Numbered from the stretch's first letter, positions 38,926 through 51,286 are shown. The stretch: DNA of 64,000 nt from Xiphophorus maculatus (GCF_002775205.1 NC_036457.1:12810996-12874995); one strand, 5' to 3'. A program made the numbers and translations. Notes: generated by a model from the letters alone, not told the origin.

Positions 38926-41900
38926 TATCTCAGTTAACTAAGATGGAAATAAAGTTCAACAATCATAATTTAACTAGGAACTACTGCAAGATACTTGATA
39001 AATAAAATAAGCCTTTGGAGCTTGTCAAAACAATAAACTTACTAATAAAAATCTGTATTTGTACAAATTGACAAAAAAGAATCATACAAAATTCTTTCAA
39101 TTCTAACAGATTGCAGCATATTAGTTGTATCCAAGCTGAATGAGAAATGGGACAATGTTTCTGCAGCCTTGCAAAGCCACACTAACCAGCTTGATAGTGG
39201 ATTAGAGCTTAAAATGCTTCCCTTAATGTTTATGCAAATCGCAAATTGCTTCAGCCAATAGGAGTGACTCAATTCAGTCCTATTGACTGAACTGAGTCAG
39301 CCGATCTCACTTAATCCAAACAGGTGAAAAAACAATATGAAGCGTATATCCTGTGATTATCTTTCAAGGTTGTTTGAGGCCAACAGGGGCTGTCCAAAGA
39401 CATACTGAAGACAAGATGAGCTGTAAACTTTCACTATTGTTTTGAGCATTAAAATCATATTTTATCACATCTAGTTGAACTCTTCCTTAACCCTACACCC
39501 ACCATTTCAGGGAAGCTGACAGTAAATGACCTCCCAATGTTTTGTGAAAAACAAATTAGAATCTCACTCATTTCTTTCCATTTTTTTTTCAAATGAATAC
39601 ATTTATTCAAGTCAAAGGTTAGATTTTTTTTTAAAAACTTATTTCTGAATAAATAAAACTCATTCATATTAACCAGGAATGCCATTAAGAGTGGAGGGCT
39701 TCTACCACAAGCACAAAGATAAGTGAATTCTTTCTGCATAGAGTTTGCATGTTCTCTCAGTGCATGCGTGGGTTGTTCAGTGCACAATCCAAAGACATGA
39801 CTGTAAGGTTAAGTGTGTGTGTTGCTGTTTTTTTTTTAAATGGATATTTGAAGAATTGATGACCTAACCAGGGTTTACCCTGTAATCCCAAGAACAAAAC
39901 AGTGACAAATATATTTTTTTTCTTTAAACTCTACATTTTAATGTCTTCAAACTTAAAAAAAAAAAACAAAAAAAAAAACATTGAATACAATTGAATGGTG
40001 ATTTCTTAAGAATGTAATCAACAGTGATAAAAGTACACATTGAGATGGACTGTGGTTTTACAGTAAGGCATTGCACAAAGTCAGTAAGCAGAACAGACAA
40101 AATTATTATCTGTCTAAAGCTTAATCCTATTTTTTTTAGAGTTCATTGATTCTTTACAGATACCAAAATCACAGACACTTGAATGCAAGCTTAAATTTGT
40201 ACAATTACACACTACACCGCTGATTTGGCTTACACTGCCCTTCGACTGTTGCAAACAAAAAAATGTACTTTTGGCAGAGGGCAACAAACAATGCATAGCT
40301 GAATGAAGCCCTGTTTCTTTCCAATGCAATTTAAAGAACTTTAGTGTGACTGTTACATTATCCGGTCCAACTGTAATGCGCAGACTACATTTAAACAAAG
40401 AAACATTTAATCCATTTAGTTATTGACACACAAACATTTAAAATAGGACCGCAGTGCTTTTAATGCTTACCCACTAACCCATGTTTTGATCAAATAAGCA
40501 GAGCAACATAAAGCGCTCTGAACAAACATAGGTCATCACATTATGACTAACAGGTAGAAGCACCACTGTTTGATGGGAAAACTTGCCCTGCAAAGCTGGT
40601 TAGAGGGAGATTCTCAAGGTTGCTATATCCCATATCTCCATGTCAGATTAAATTCAATGGCGTACGTGAGGAGTAACTATACTCGACAGAGAGCACGCTC
40701 TACAACCATCAAGGCCAAAATAAACATCCCCAATGTCTGATAACATTTTCGATTTCATGGGTCTGACCTGCTTTGGCAGCACAACGAGAACCAACACAGG
40801 AATTTATGACTTAAGAGGAACACTAATTTTAAACTGGAACATTTAGTGTTTTATTACCAGCTGAAGGTCACAAAGATAGTGCTAACTGTGCTTAGCTAAA
40901 TCGAAGCAATTAAACTGAAATGTGAAAGAGGTCTGAGAGGGACAATTTTCACTAAAGGTGAAAGAAAAATGTCGTTTTGGTCATTTTTTGCCACATGTAA
41001 ACAAAACACTGGTTCTTCCCTGACTTTGTTCCACTTTCTCAAAAAAATTTCGACGATTCTAAGATCATGGTAGTTTGGCAAACATAAAAATCGAGAAAAG
41101 AAACCTGCATCTTAACGATAAACAATTGAAAAAGAAAAAATATTTCCAAGAAATAAACCTATTTTGAAGCATAAGAAAGAAAATGCAACTAATGACTCCC
41201 ATGTTTGGGATTTCATTGGAAGCCACTTTTTCACATTGGATGACATGCGTTTAACGTGTCAACATCCATGTTAAATATTACCATGATTTTTTTCAGTGCA
41301 GCTGTTGGAAACTAAAAAACATAAGAAAAGTATATTTTTGAGACTTAGTATGGCTTTGTACACACAAAATAAAACTAATTTAAAAGTGCATCAGTACCTA
41401 ATGTTTAACATGTATTTTGCCCACAAACTTAACAGTTATTACACAATTATAGGTGCCAAGATACATATCAGTGTTTGAAACAACATTTTCCCTCAGTATA
41501 TTTTCAAGCAGATTAATGTTAGTGTGATCAACTCTCAGAAACAGACTCTTTTTTTTGCCACAAGGCACATTGTACCATTGTTAAAATCTTCCAGCAACAT
41601 AGCTGATGATTTAGTAGAATCATTTTACACAGGGATGTGATAATTGATATTTGAGCACTGCTACTAACCAGAACTTCAGAGAATAATTTGTTAATAGCAG
41701 ATACAAAATAATTTGGTCGGAAATCTCCATAAAACTCCCTTGATGTACGATACAGAAGGTGCTGACCCAACCTACACATTTTACTTGACCATGCTGAAAA
41801 AGTCATACACCGCCTTACAGCACCACGCATGTTGCCATAGAAACTCTGCAGTGCTTTTACGGCGCTTGCATATAGCAGCATGCTTGGTAGGAATGTGAAC

Positions 41901-42391
41901 CCTGTATTAACATGAACAGAGTTTCTCAGGAAAAAAAGAATTAGAAAAAAAATGAATAAATAACTAACGTGTGATGTGATTACAAATGTAAATGTAAATG
42001 GACAAAAATAAGTAAGATTTACATTTGATGATGCTTTACAAATGTAAATTCAGCTGATAAGCTTGAGCATAATTAAGAATTTTCCTTTCTGCATGTGCAA
42101 AGCTCCATATATTACAACATATGATTACGATCAGGTGAAATGTTTTCCTTCAAATCTTGCTAGAAGCCCCTATCAGAACTGCATGCTTTAAAGAATCAAC
42201 CCCACGAATCATCACCGCGCAATTATTAACTAAATTAATTTAAAGATCAAAAAGACTGAGTTTGAGTATAGCTTGAAATATCTGAAACCAACTTAAGCTT
42301 TGTTAAAGCCTATGGAGAGGATGAATGTGACCTTTCTGTAGTTATTTTGACATTTTCTCCTTCTTTAAACCATCTTGCAACTTTTCTCTCC

Positions 42392-45300
42392 CTATGGCGT
42401 GTTCAGCAGAGGATCGTCTGTTTCCAGTTGAGCCAGCTGCCGGCGCAGACTGTTCACTTTGTTCTGAAGCTCCTTGTTGTATTCGATTATGTGCACCATT
42501 TCGTCGTAAGCCTCATCCAAACACTTGGACGAGCGGTTCCAGCGAAGGAAAACTCCTGGAACAGAACAATAGGACGACAGGGTGAGTAATAAAGAAAATC
42601 CAAAACGGGCATGGTCTCACACAATTATGTATTGCTATAAAACTCCTGATCAATGCATGTATAATATACAGTTGAAACCAGATATTTGCATGCTCCAAAT
42701 ACAAACATTTATTTCTCACTGTCTGAACTTAAATCAGACTAAAGGTCTCCTGTTTTAGGTCTGTTAGATTCACAAAAGTGATTTCTATTTGCTAAATGTC
42801 ACAATAATGAGAAAATTATTTGTCAGAGTGTTTTAAAAATCTGAAGTTTACATACAGAATGAATGATTACAGTCTCTAATAAGTGGGAGAAAAAAAACAG
42901 AGGATGAAAACCTATGAGAGGTTTTGAAACCTCTCATAGGTTAAATGACACATTTGAGTTAATTTCATTCCCACATGTGGATGTATTTTAGGGCTACACC
43001 TGGAACGCACCGTTTCTTGTCTGCAGTTTAAAAAAAACATATCCCTGATACTAACCAAATGTATTCTAAGAAAGTTACAAATAAAAATCTCTGGCTTTTA
43101 GCAAATAGAAATAATGTTGGCAGTTGTAACTGAGCTAAAACAGGAGAAGCTTTGTGATTTATCTTAAAATAGAGAGAGAGAAAAAAAAGGTCTCCTGAAG
43201 GTGTTTAAATACTTCATGGTGTAAATATTTAGCAGAGGAAAAACAGAAAGTCTTCTGGAAGAACAAAATACAACTCAAACAGTTCTCAATCACCGTGTTG
43301 CTGAAGGACCTGTAATGAATAAATCCATAAGCAAATATTTTGCCAAAACTTTGTGCCAGACCGGATTATGACTGACTGCAAATTGTTGTTTCAATATATA
43401 AAATCGTAAGCAATTCCTGAAAGCACAGGTTCAGATATATGTGTGCCTTACAAGCAGACTATTGGATCCTTTTCATAATCAAATAAGACATTTTTGTCTG
43501 ATTTGCTTTATTTCTGTCAAATTTAATTAGTGAAATGTAGCCAGAATTCAACATTAATGAGTGTTAAAAACAGATGCACAGTCTGTGTGAAAAAAGTTAG
43601 AACTGGTTTGTTCCATGAAGCAATATTTACTAATCACAATAAAATTAATTTAAACCTTTTTTCAATTCTAAACATGTGACAGAGTAATTTGCATTTATTA
43701 CTGAGGACACCCAGTTGTTTCCGTTTAAAATAATCTGCAGTAAAATCTGCCAAGATTGCATCAGCAATCCTGTGAAAGCTTTACATCAACCTTTTGTCCT
43801 TGTCGGTGTCCACATCAGCAGCTGGACATCCGGTGTTCTTTCAAACTGACCCAAAAATTGTGGATCATGTTCAAGTAAAAGCGCTCCGTAAGCAGAATCT
43901 TATGTGCTCCGGTGTGCTCTCAAATATCTGCTTCAACTTCATTTTGAATGAGGGTGTTAGTTTAAAGCTTTAGGTGGGGGAGGCCTTTTACACAGAAAGC
44001 CTGAATCCTTTGACCCCTGCACAGATTACCCCTCCCCCCAATATCTCTTTATGAAAGTCCTTGTCATTGGTTCTGAACTTTCATTTTGAAACAGAAAATC
44101 ATTTACTCTAGAGACATTCAAAGTTACATTTCTGAATTGTACTCCCAAATGTATTTTGCATCTGAACCTCACCGGCTCTGAAATACTTTGGATTCAAAAT
44201 TTGACCATTTTTGTTTTACCATCTAACATGGCGATGGCTTCAATTAACTACAAAATGTTTATGTCCTCTTTCCAAAATGTTAACTTAACGAAGCTTTCAA
44301 TAAATCTTATATGTTTTGATTTGAATAAAATCTCACAAAAACATTTCAAATATTAGACAAGCAATTACAAATTACAAATACAAAGGTATTGGTTGCTGCT
44401 CAATACTAACGAGATAATAAAGCACAGGTTCCTGTTTTTCTTTTTCCAACGTTAATGAGCTTTCACTTATTATCTGGTTATGACTCTTCACTGCTATGTC
44501 TATGAGAGAGTTGCAGGACTAAGATTAGCCTAATGTGATTTATGATGGCTAACTGAGCTGGTATAAAGATGTTATATGTTGAGAAGGATCAGCAGGCTCA
44601 GGTGACAGCACAGCCCGTAACGCCATAAAGTTAAAAGTGTTTAGCTATTTTCCATTAAATAATTCCACAGAAGGTTTATTTCAAAACGTGCATCCAAGCA
44701 CAAATAAAGAAATCAGAGATGTTATGCTTTCAAGCATGAACAGTCTCATTCATTTCACTATTCATTTGGAACAGACATTGTTCCACAGTGCAAGTTTTAG
44801 TTCAAATAAAAACAGGATTTCACAGTGAGATAAAGATGTCAATGTTTTCAAAAGCCTACAAAAAGCACATCTATTCAGTCTGATTTTTTTGTTAGCTATT
44901 TATCATTAATTTGGTCATTAATACATTCGTTTATTTATTTATTATTCTCGTCATCCATTATTTTAGATTTCAAGTTTCAAATATTTTGATATTTTACAGT
45001 ATTTTTTTATGCCATGTTTCAGAACTTAAAGTCCATAAATGTTTCAGAATATTTCCTGTGTTGCTTCACATCTTTTTCTCCTCGGTTCCTCATCCTCATC
45101 CGATTTTTTAGGGAAACGTTTCTTCCTTTTTTGACAATGTCCAGTGATCATTTTATACCTACGTGTCTGTTTCAGCCTGAGCAGAGCACTTTGTGTATTA
45201 AAGTTTGTATTAACCTGTTTGTATTAAAAGTGCTGTACAGATTAAACTTTGTTGATTGATAGACTCGCTAAGTGAACCTATTATTTCAATTGCTGATTAT

Positions 45301-48300
45301 CAAAATAAATTCTTAAACAAAATTGCTTTATTTTTTTGCTTTTAGTTTAACATATGCAATATACATTAATGAATAATACAGTGAATCAATGCAAAGTGAT
45401 TAAGACTAAGTTGCACTGAATATCAAGGGCGTAGGTTTGGTCTAAGTTTTGGTGCGACCTTACAACTTACTGACACCCCCCCCCCCATTTTTGACCAGTG
45501 GGGGGGGGGCACCACATTGGCTTATAGCCCCCTCCCCCCAACCATAACCAGATCATACATCTTGTGTATGCAACCAGATACAGTCATACTCAGCAGATCA
45601 GTTCAAGAAAACTTTACTTTTTCCTTTTCAAAATTCAGCAAACATTACAAGTAAGATCAAAAGAAATATCCTCTGGATCTACTGATTATACAACAAACAC
45701 AATTGCAGATAAGAACAAAAAATGACTTCTTGCACTTCAGGAAAAAGATCCAATTGTTGAGATATTATGCATTTAAGAGGAAAAAAGATTCATAAAATTG
45801 CTTGCTCTGCTGTCTGAGCATCCTATGTGAAAAAGTATTACATAATTAACAGACCTATTCTACCTCACATTCAGTGCTGACCTTACTAAACACCGGACTT
45901 TACCACAAATGCGTTGCGTGATAGATATCTAACTTATGGGTCCACTCACTGTACTTACAGGCGAGGTAGCGAAATAACTTCTAATGTCTGTCGTCCTTTT
46001 CTTTTTTGGTGGCGACATGGTCTCGGAGACTCATAATAAATGTCAAACTCAGAAGGAGACGCGTTCACTGTCAGCACCATGGACCAAGCTTCCGTTCCGC
46101 GTGTGGCCAGCTGGCCGCCGCCGCCTGGTGCAGCTAATCAAAGAACGAAGATCCACGTTCTTTGAGCCAATAGTGGCTTGGGTCGTCATAGTTCAGAACA
46201 GCGAATTTTAAAATGAATGCTACCACTGCGTAGTATATTGAAATATTAAACTAATCAATGTAGATTTTCGTTTATTTTGTTTTTGTTAAAAAATACATGT
46301 TTTTTTTTTTTTATTAATATGGCAAAAATTGGTCGGGACTATTTTATATCCCTTGAATATTGGTCGTGACATGTCACGACCGTCCATATCCAAACCTACG
46401 CCCATGCTGAATATACATTTCTTTTTTTTTTTTTTCCCATTTTTTTCTCCGAAGAGTTTTTGCGGCGCTAGTGGCTCGTATTTTTTCTACAGTAGGCAGA
46501 CAGGAAGGAGGGTGAGGAGAGGGGGGAAGACATGCGGCAAAGGTCGTCGGGACCGGGAGTCGAACCCGCGACTAAGGCCTCCAAACGTGGGGCGTGCTAA
46601 CACCCTGTGCCACCACAGCACGCCCCTGAATATACATTTCTGAGTGAGTGGGAACTCAGCTTGTGAAAGCTATAATTTCTGAGATCATTAGTGCCCCCTT
46701 CTGGTAAGGTTTGTAGGCAAATACAATCACATCATCTTCAGCAACAATTGACACATTATGGTGCATTATATTCCTTTACCACAACCAGACTTTGCCAGGT
46801 TTCATTTAGCAGCATTTAAACTAAACTATGTCAAAGACACACTGTACAGAAACTAGTGGGTAATGAATTCAGTCAACAATGTAGCCTCCACCCAGTTACA
46901 GATTTTACAAATAATCAAACAAACGCAATCTTCAAAGTACATTTTTACTAAGTAAAAGTTGTTCCAGATTTTTTTTACATATTTTTTCTTAAGTAAGAAG
47001 ACCATTTGTCATTCAAAGGTGGTTAAATCCTAACAACTTGGAACCTGGAAATAAAACGTAACCCATATGCAACTGTGTGGCCAGATGGTCTCAGATATTT
47101 TTCCTGCTTCCTGTTTCAGCTTTTCAACCATTTCAGATTGCTTTATTCTGCTATGCTTTATTACTTTATTCAAATATGCTTACTTATTAATTGTTGCTAC
47201 GTTTCATCAGCTTCAGTGTAACAGAGACTTTAAAAGTCAAATCAGTGTTCTGTGTTTTTAATTCTAAAAGATTTTGGAATGGTTACCAGTTTAATGCATT
47301 TTCTATATATTCTAGGACAGTGGCTTTGTCCCTGTGCCAGATATGATTTCAGCCTTTACTTACCTTCCCACAGCAGCAGACTCTGTGGAGCCACGGAGGG
47401 CCAGATCACAAGACTGTTGGCCTCGTAAAGTGGGTTGGTCAGATTCTCCAGCTCCTGAGGTCGATTTACCCATGACCACAGCGACACCGTCTTCTCAGGA
47501 AGAGACAGCCTGACTCTGTGACAGGGGAACAAAAATATGAAAAATAAAGCTTGACATTCATCCTCTGCCAAAAAGAGAAATGAGGCAAAAAGAATCAAAC
47601 AGGTGGTTTTTATAATCTGGTACATCTGCACATGGTAACTTGACCTGACCTGTCCGCTGCACAGCTGCCCAAGAAGGTACCAAACTGGGAGGCATAGGCA
47701 TGTTCAAAAAGCAGCACCAAGAAGCTCTCATTGAACTCAAAAGAACAGGGAAACTGCCGAAGGATCTGCCACACGCAGTCCAAGAAGAGCAGAAAGACGG
47801 GAGCCTCTTGCCGCGGCTTGCTGTTGGAGTAGGCGGACTGGGCGCAGCGATGCTGGAACGGGTGACCTGCCTGAATAGGTGGTTTAAAAAGGAAGATATT
47901 GCCATGACTAAAACTCCATCCCAAGTCATAAAAGAACATGAGAGACAATGAATCAATGCTCCTGAAGGCTAACCTGGAGCCACTCTCGCTCCACCAGACT
48001 CTGGAAACCTTTAATGGTCCTGCAGGCCGGATCCAAGATGATCTGAGCCAAGGACGTCACCTGCAGGGTGGAGTCTGTCCCCTCTGTTCCGTGAACAAGC
48101 ACCGACGCTCCCTCCCTGAAGCACACACGTGATCATGCTTTTTTTCCCAGGATGTCTCCGTGTAACAATTAGAGCTTTCAAATGTAAGATAGATCCCGAC
48201 CTGTCAATGCACTGGGCAGCCAAGCAAGCAGTGGTGAGGATCTCCTTGATGTGAGTCTGCCAGTTGGAGGCTTCCAGCTTGCTTAACCAGCGGTCCATGC

Positions 48301-51286
48301 TGTGGGACTGATCACTGCAGGCCTCCACCAGCTTAATCAGGCTTTCCTGGAGGACAGTGTACCTGAAAATGAACAGATATTTTACCCCATAAACTTATAT
48401 ATTTTGACATGTAACATATGTCATAAAACAACTTATTTAAAGAAAAAAACTACACTGCTTTATAACAGTAACATATTGCAATGATGTGTAGTGGCTTGCA
48501 AAATGTTCCTTAAAACTGAGAGGAAGTGGAAAGACTTAAACACTAATGTTGCCAGATGTTTTCCATCCAATCTGACTGAGCTTGAACCATTTTGCACAGT
48601 AGAATGGAAAACAAAATATCTTACATGCAAAGTCAGTAGAAACATACCTTAAAAGTCTTCATTGCATCAAACTGTATTAATTCAAGAGAGGTGGATGTAA
48701 ATGATTGTGCACTAATTGTGGGGATGAAAATCCATTCCCACAATTACTTTATGTATGTCTACAACTTAATATTCCAATAAAACACCTTGAAGTTTATGTT
48801 TGCAACGTGATAATATGTTATGCTTTTACAAGGCACTGCATCCTTTCGTAACCGCTCACCTTTCAATGGCTTTGTGGATCCTCCTCCACTGTGGGTAGTT
48901 ACCCTCAGACTCGAACCCGCCGCCTCGAGCTTTGGCCTGCTGGGCGACGTTGATGGTCCGTGTATCGATTACGTATCCCCGTTTTCCTGGCCTCAGGGTG
49001 GCGTTGATGAGCTTCTCGTCTTCTTTGCAGCGCCGCCCGTTGGTGCCAGTGAGGGGCTGCCCCGCTCGCATCATGACCATACCGTTCTTCTTGTGGTAGT
49101 AGCTTAGCACTGGGAAACGCCCACCATGGCGGAATGTAGCTACTTTCCTGAGCGTGTCATCGTCAATGCTTTTAGGAACTGCCACTAGATGGGGATATGA
49201 CGAACATACAGTGAAGTCTTTGTTAACTTCACTCAGTCGCCACTCATCTGTCTGAGAGAAGGAATAGTGTTGTGTTATATGGAGATATAAATAAGTGCTA
49301 CAGGCCTAAAATCCAAGTATGGTGAATATTCTTCTGACTAATCATCATTATACCATCGATTCTAAATCCTTAAAAGCATCCTGAGGACGAAATGAATTCC
49401 ACCCGTCTTCAATAACTTCAAACATGGGCCGGTAGAAGAAAGGATACATCAGAGAGACAGAGTCGAGTGTGGACAGAGCCTTGAGAGAGAGAACAAACAT
49501 ATGAAACAATATTAGTAAGAATGCACAGAATTTCTCTATACCCAATAAAAAAGGTAATTATCAACAGCTCTATGCCCTATCCTGGAGCCTTTACCTCAAT
49601 AGAGCTGGCAATGTTCAGACACTCATCCATGCCAGGAATGTCGAGCTGGATCACCCTCAGGTCTTTGCATTTAACAATGATGTTTCCAACAGAGCCAACA
49701 AATCTAAAAGACAAGCAGTTAAGATGGTCTTAGACTAAAATATCCTGTCCGAACAAATTTAGGTTCTCCAACCAGTATAGATATTGATGAGTCACCACCT
49801 GGATGTCTACACTGACTAATTAGTGTCATATAGTCTCAGTATACATGGTGATAGCCATTCCTCAAACTCTTCTTTGTGTGAATACTTACTGTATGTACTG
49901 TATTTGAGCTTTTATTTTCCGTCATACTGATAACGTTTAACCAGGCATGGACCAAAGTAGTAAAAAACATGAAGTGAAGGATTTAAAAGTCTCTCTGCAC
50001 TGCTTAATTTTAAGAATTACAGCATCCATTATTGGTAACTTCTGTCAATATTTACCACTGCAAAATCAAGTGCATTGAGGTCCTTTTTGCAGCCTTATAT
50101 CAAATTGATAGGAAAAAAAAAACACACACAGAAAACAAAATCTGACACAAGGTGTGAATTTATGCTCATCCCCCTTCATCATTAGAGCTTCTGGTCTTTT
50201 GCTGAATGTCTCTACCAGCTTTACACATCTACAGACAAAAATGCTGTCCAATTTTTGCAAAATAGTTAAAAGTTCAGTCAGACAGGATGGAGACCATCAG
50301 TACATATTTACAAGTCTGTCCACTGATACTATTGGATTTAGCGGTGAACTAGGACTGGAGTATTCTAACATATTAACATACTGTGGTCTAAAACATTTCA
50401 TTGTAGCTCTAGATGTATGCGTTATCAGGGGTCTCAAACTCCAGTCCTCGAGGGCCGCAGTCCTGCAGTTTTTAGATGTGCCACAGGTACAAAACGCTGG
50501 AATGAAATGGCTTAATTACCTCCTGCTTGTGTAGATCAGTTCTCCCAGCCTTGCTAATGACCTAATTATTCTTTTCAGGTGTGGTGCAGCAGAGGCACAT
50601 CTAAAAGTTGCAGGACTGCGGCCCTCGAGGACTGGAGTTTGAGACCCCTGCGTTAGGTCATTGTCCTGCTGGAAGGTGAACATTTACTACAGTTTCACAT
50701 CTTTTTTCCAGCCTCTAACAGCTTCTGTCCCAGGATAACCCTGTATTTAACTCTGACCAGCTTTCCTTCTCTTGCTGATTAAAAGCATTCCCACAGAATT
50801 ATGTTGTTACCACAATGTTTCATCATGGGGATGGTGTTTTTAGATTGATATGCAGTGTTGGTTTTCAATTACACAAATTTCTTCAAAGTTAAGTACCTCC
50901 TGAAGACAATTGGCTGCACAAGATTTTAGTTAAAGGTCTCCAAATAGCGTGTGCCAAACTTTCCAGATTTTGTTTTGTAAAAATGTTTTGAAGTCCTGTT
51001 TATTTCATCATTGTTTGATGAACCCAAAGAAACCTTTTTTTTATAGTCAGTTCATAACAGCTATGCGAAAAAACTATAAACTCCAACAGCAGTACGGATA
51101 TCACCTTTTCTCTATGGAGTCTATGTTTGAATGGAGCAGCCAAAGCTCTTCTGTGTTGTCCTGTCTAGAGGAGAGAATCAAATGGTGGCCAGTTAAACAC
51201 AGAGTTCCCTCCACCGTGGGCATAAAGGGTCGGTGCAGGACCACCCCGTCCACTCTGGGGGTCTTTATCAGTTCAGCAAACTCCAT
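42392..51286 (-). CDS. MTMR9: Myotubularin-related protein 9, pseudophosphatase (complete, 549 residues)
   Basis: Nine coding exons in transcript order: 51105-51286, 49595-49703, 49354-49479, 48860-49251, 48201-48362, 47974-48115, 47650-47870, 47364-47515, 42392-42555. All have GT-AG borders and matching phases, total 1650 nt ending in TAG; 549 residues equals the human length. Residues 1 to about 100 are the PH-GRAM domain ([20 protein letters not shown]), followed by the myotubularin phosphatase-like fold and a C-terminal coiled coil (about 505-545, [20 protein letters not shown]). The P-loop reads [10 protein letters not shown]: Gly333 and Ser339 replace the catalytic Cys and Arg, so the protein is catalytically dead. 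In vertebrates MTMR9 binds MTMR6, MTMR7 and MTMR8 through the coiled coil and raises their PtdIns3P / PtdIns(3,5)P2 3-phosphatase activity. The substitution is the family norm, not damage. Confidence 0.96.
42669..42865 (+). mobile_element. Tc1-like left end with two direct repeats (IR/DR type)
   Basis: TA-CAGTTGAAACCAGATATTTG at 42667-42688 resembles the outer terminal repeat of Sleeping Beauty-type fish transposons (CAGTTGAAGTCGGAAGTTTACATAC). A second, inner copy 'ctgaagtttacatacag' lies near 42841-42857, about 170 bp away, which is the spacing of IR/DR elements. Downstream to about 43150 there are bits such as 'cccacatgtggatgtatttta' that recall the element interior. The right end was not found. 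Confidence 0.6.
42909..42942. repeat. Perfect 16-bp hairpin with 2-nt loop
   Basis: AACCTATGAGAGGTTT (42909-42924) is followed, after TG, by its exact reverse complement (42927-42942). It lies in the Tc1-like debris and may be a junction palindrome from transposon decay or rearrangement. Confidence 0.8.
45427..46403. mobile_element. DNA element with 14-bp perfect terminal inverted repeats
   Basis: GGGCGTAGGTTTGG (45427-45440) is repeated exactly inverted at 46390-46403; length 977 bp. Further inward both ends hold GGTGCGACC / GGTCGTGAC-like motifs, and TGACATGTCA at 46369-46378 is a palindrome. A C11-spacer-G10 tract lies at 45476-45509. No transposase was recognised, so it would be non-autonomous. 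Target duplication is not clear: the left flank is TATCAA and the right flank ATGCTG. The superfamily is not assigned. Confidence 0.6.
46423..46625 (-). mobile_element. tRNA-derived SINE with 16-bp target duplication
   Basis: The insert is flanked by perfect copies of CTGAATATACATTTCT (46407-46422 and 46626-46641). On the minus strand it starts with a tRNA-like head: an A-box-like TGGCACAGGGTGTTAG, then the B box GGTTCGACTCC near 46565-46555. It ends in an A-rich tail, seen as a plus-strand T run at 46422-46435. The full structure (tRNA head, body, poly-A, target duplication) marks it as a LINE-mobilised SINE. It inserted 3 bp outside the TIR element that ends at 46403. Confidence 0.9.
48500..48842 (+). 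mobile_element. Tc1/mariner remnant, family A, copy 3 (3' end, in MTMR9 intron 4)
   Basis: It retains the C-terminal transposase coding blocks in plus orientation, such as 'ttttccatccaatctgactgagcttgaacc' (about 48559-48588) and a GTAGAAACATACC block (48634-48647). The subterminal block 'ccaataaaacaccttgaagtttatg' follows and then the terminus TTTTACAAGGCACTGCA (48824-48840). The terminus lies about 19 bp from the 5' splice site of MTMR9 intron 4 (donor at 48859-48858), so the element fills most of that 497-bp intron. Confidence 0.7.
50150..51000 (-). mobile_element. Tc1/mariner remnant, family A, copy 4 (interrupted by a hAT MITE)
   Basis: Antisense transposase blocks flank the MITE: 'acatttcattgtagctctagatgtatg' on the left and 'gtcattgtcctgctggaaggtgaac' (about 50657-50681) on the right, which are contiguous in the family. 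Further right come 'aactctgaccagctttcc', 'gtttcatcatggggatggtg' and 'agacaattggctgcac'. No intact frame remains. Confidence 0.75.
50426..50650. mobile_element. hAT-type MITE nested in a Tc1 remnant
   Basis: A 225-bp element with terminal inverted repeats of about 57 bp: CAGGGGTCTCAAACTCCAGT on the left and its reverse complement at the right end, continuing through GGGCCGCAG and AGATGTGCC. The flanks GCGTTATC and GCGTTAGG fit a decayed 8-bp target duplication if the element starts at AGGGG. It splits the Tc1 sequence cleanly, so it inserted later. Confidence 0.85.

Larger units (their letters stand above)
33440..42391. other. Intergenic region between TDH promoter and MTMR9 stop codon
   Basis: No gene was recognised. 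The listed contents are a degenerate minisatellite (34788-35060), inverted retroelement tails (35170-36313), short tandem units (36685-36880) and Tc1-like debris (38560-38925). The right part, roughly 39400-42391, may include the MTMR9 3' UTR, but no polyadenylation site could be chosen with confidence. The short open frames show no protein-like features. Confidence 0.6.
42556..47363 (-). other. MTMR9 last intron (intron 8)
   Basis: A 4.8-kb intron before the final coding exon, unusually large for this gene. It contains a Tc1-like IR/DR end (42669-42865), a 16-bp perfect hairpin (42909-42942), a TIR element (45427-46403) and a SINE (46423-46625). No exon was recognised. Region 44840-45260 is T-rich and resembles a retroposon tail ending near GTATTAAAAGTGCTGTACAG (45222-45241), but this is weak. 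Confidence 0.75.
49704..51104 (-). other. MTMR9 first coding intron
   Basis: Most of it is a Tc1 remnant (about 50150-51000) interrupted by a hAT MITE (50426-50650). The rest (49704-50150) holds nothing I recognise. Confidence 0.75.

Noticed and set aside
46555..46620. A tRNA gene
   Set aside because: The A and B boxes belong to a SINE head; the acceptor and anticodon stems do not fold as a functional tRNA and the unit has a poly-A tail and target duplication.
46329..46643. 104-residue ORF with [14 protein letters not shown] sequence
   Set aside because: It is a translation of the SINE; the RESNPR motif is the read-through of the tRNA B-box region.
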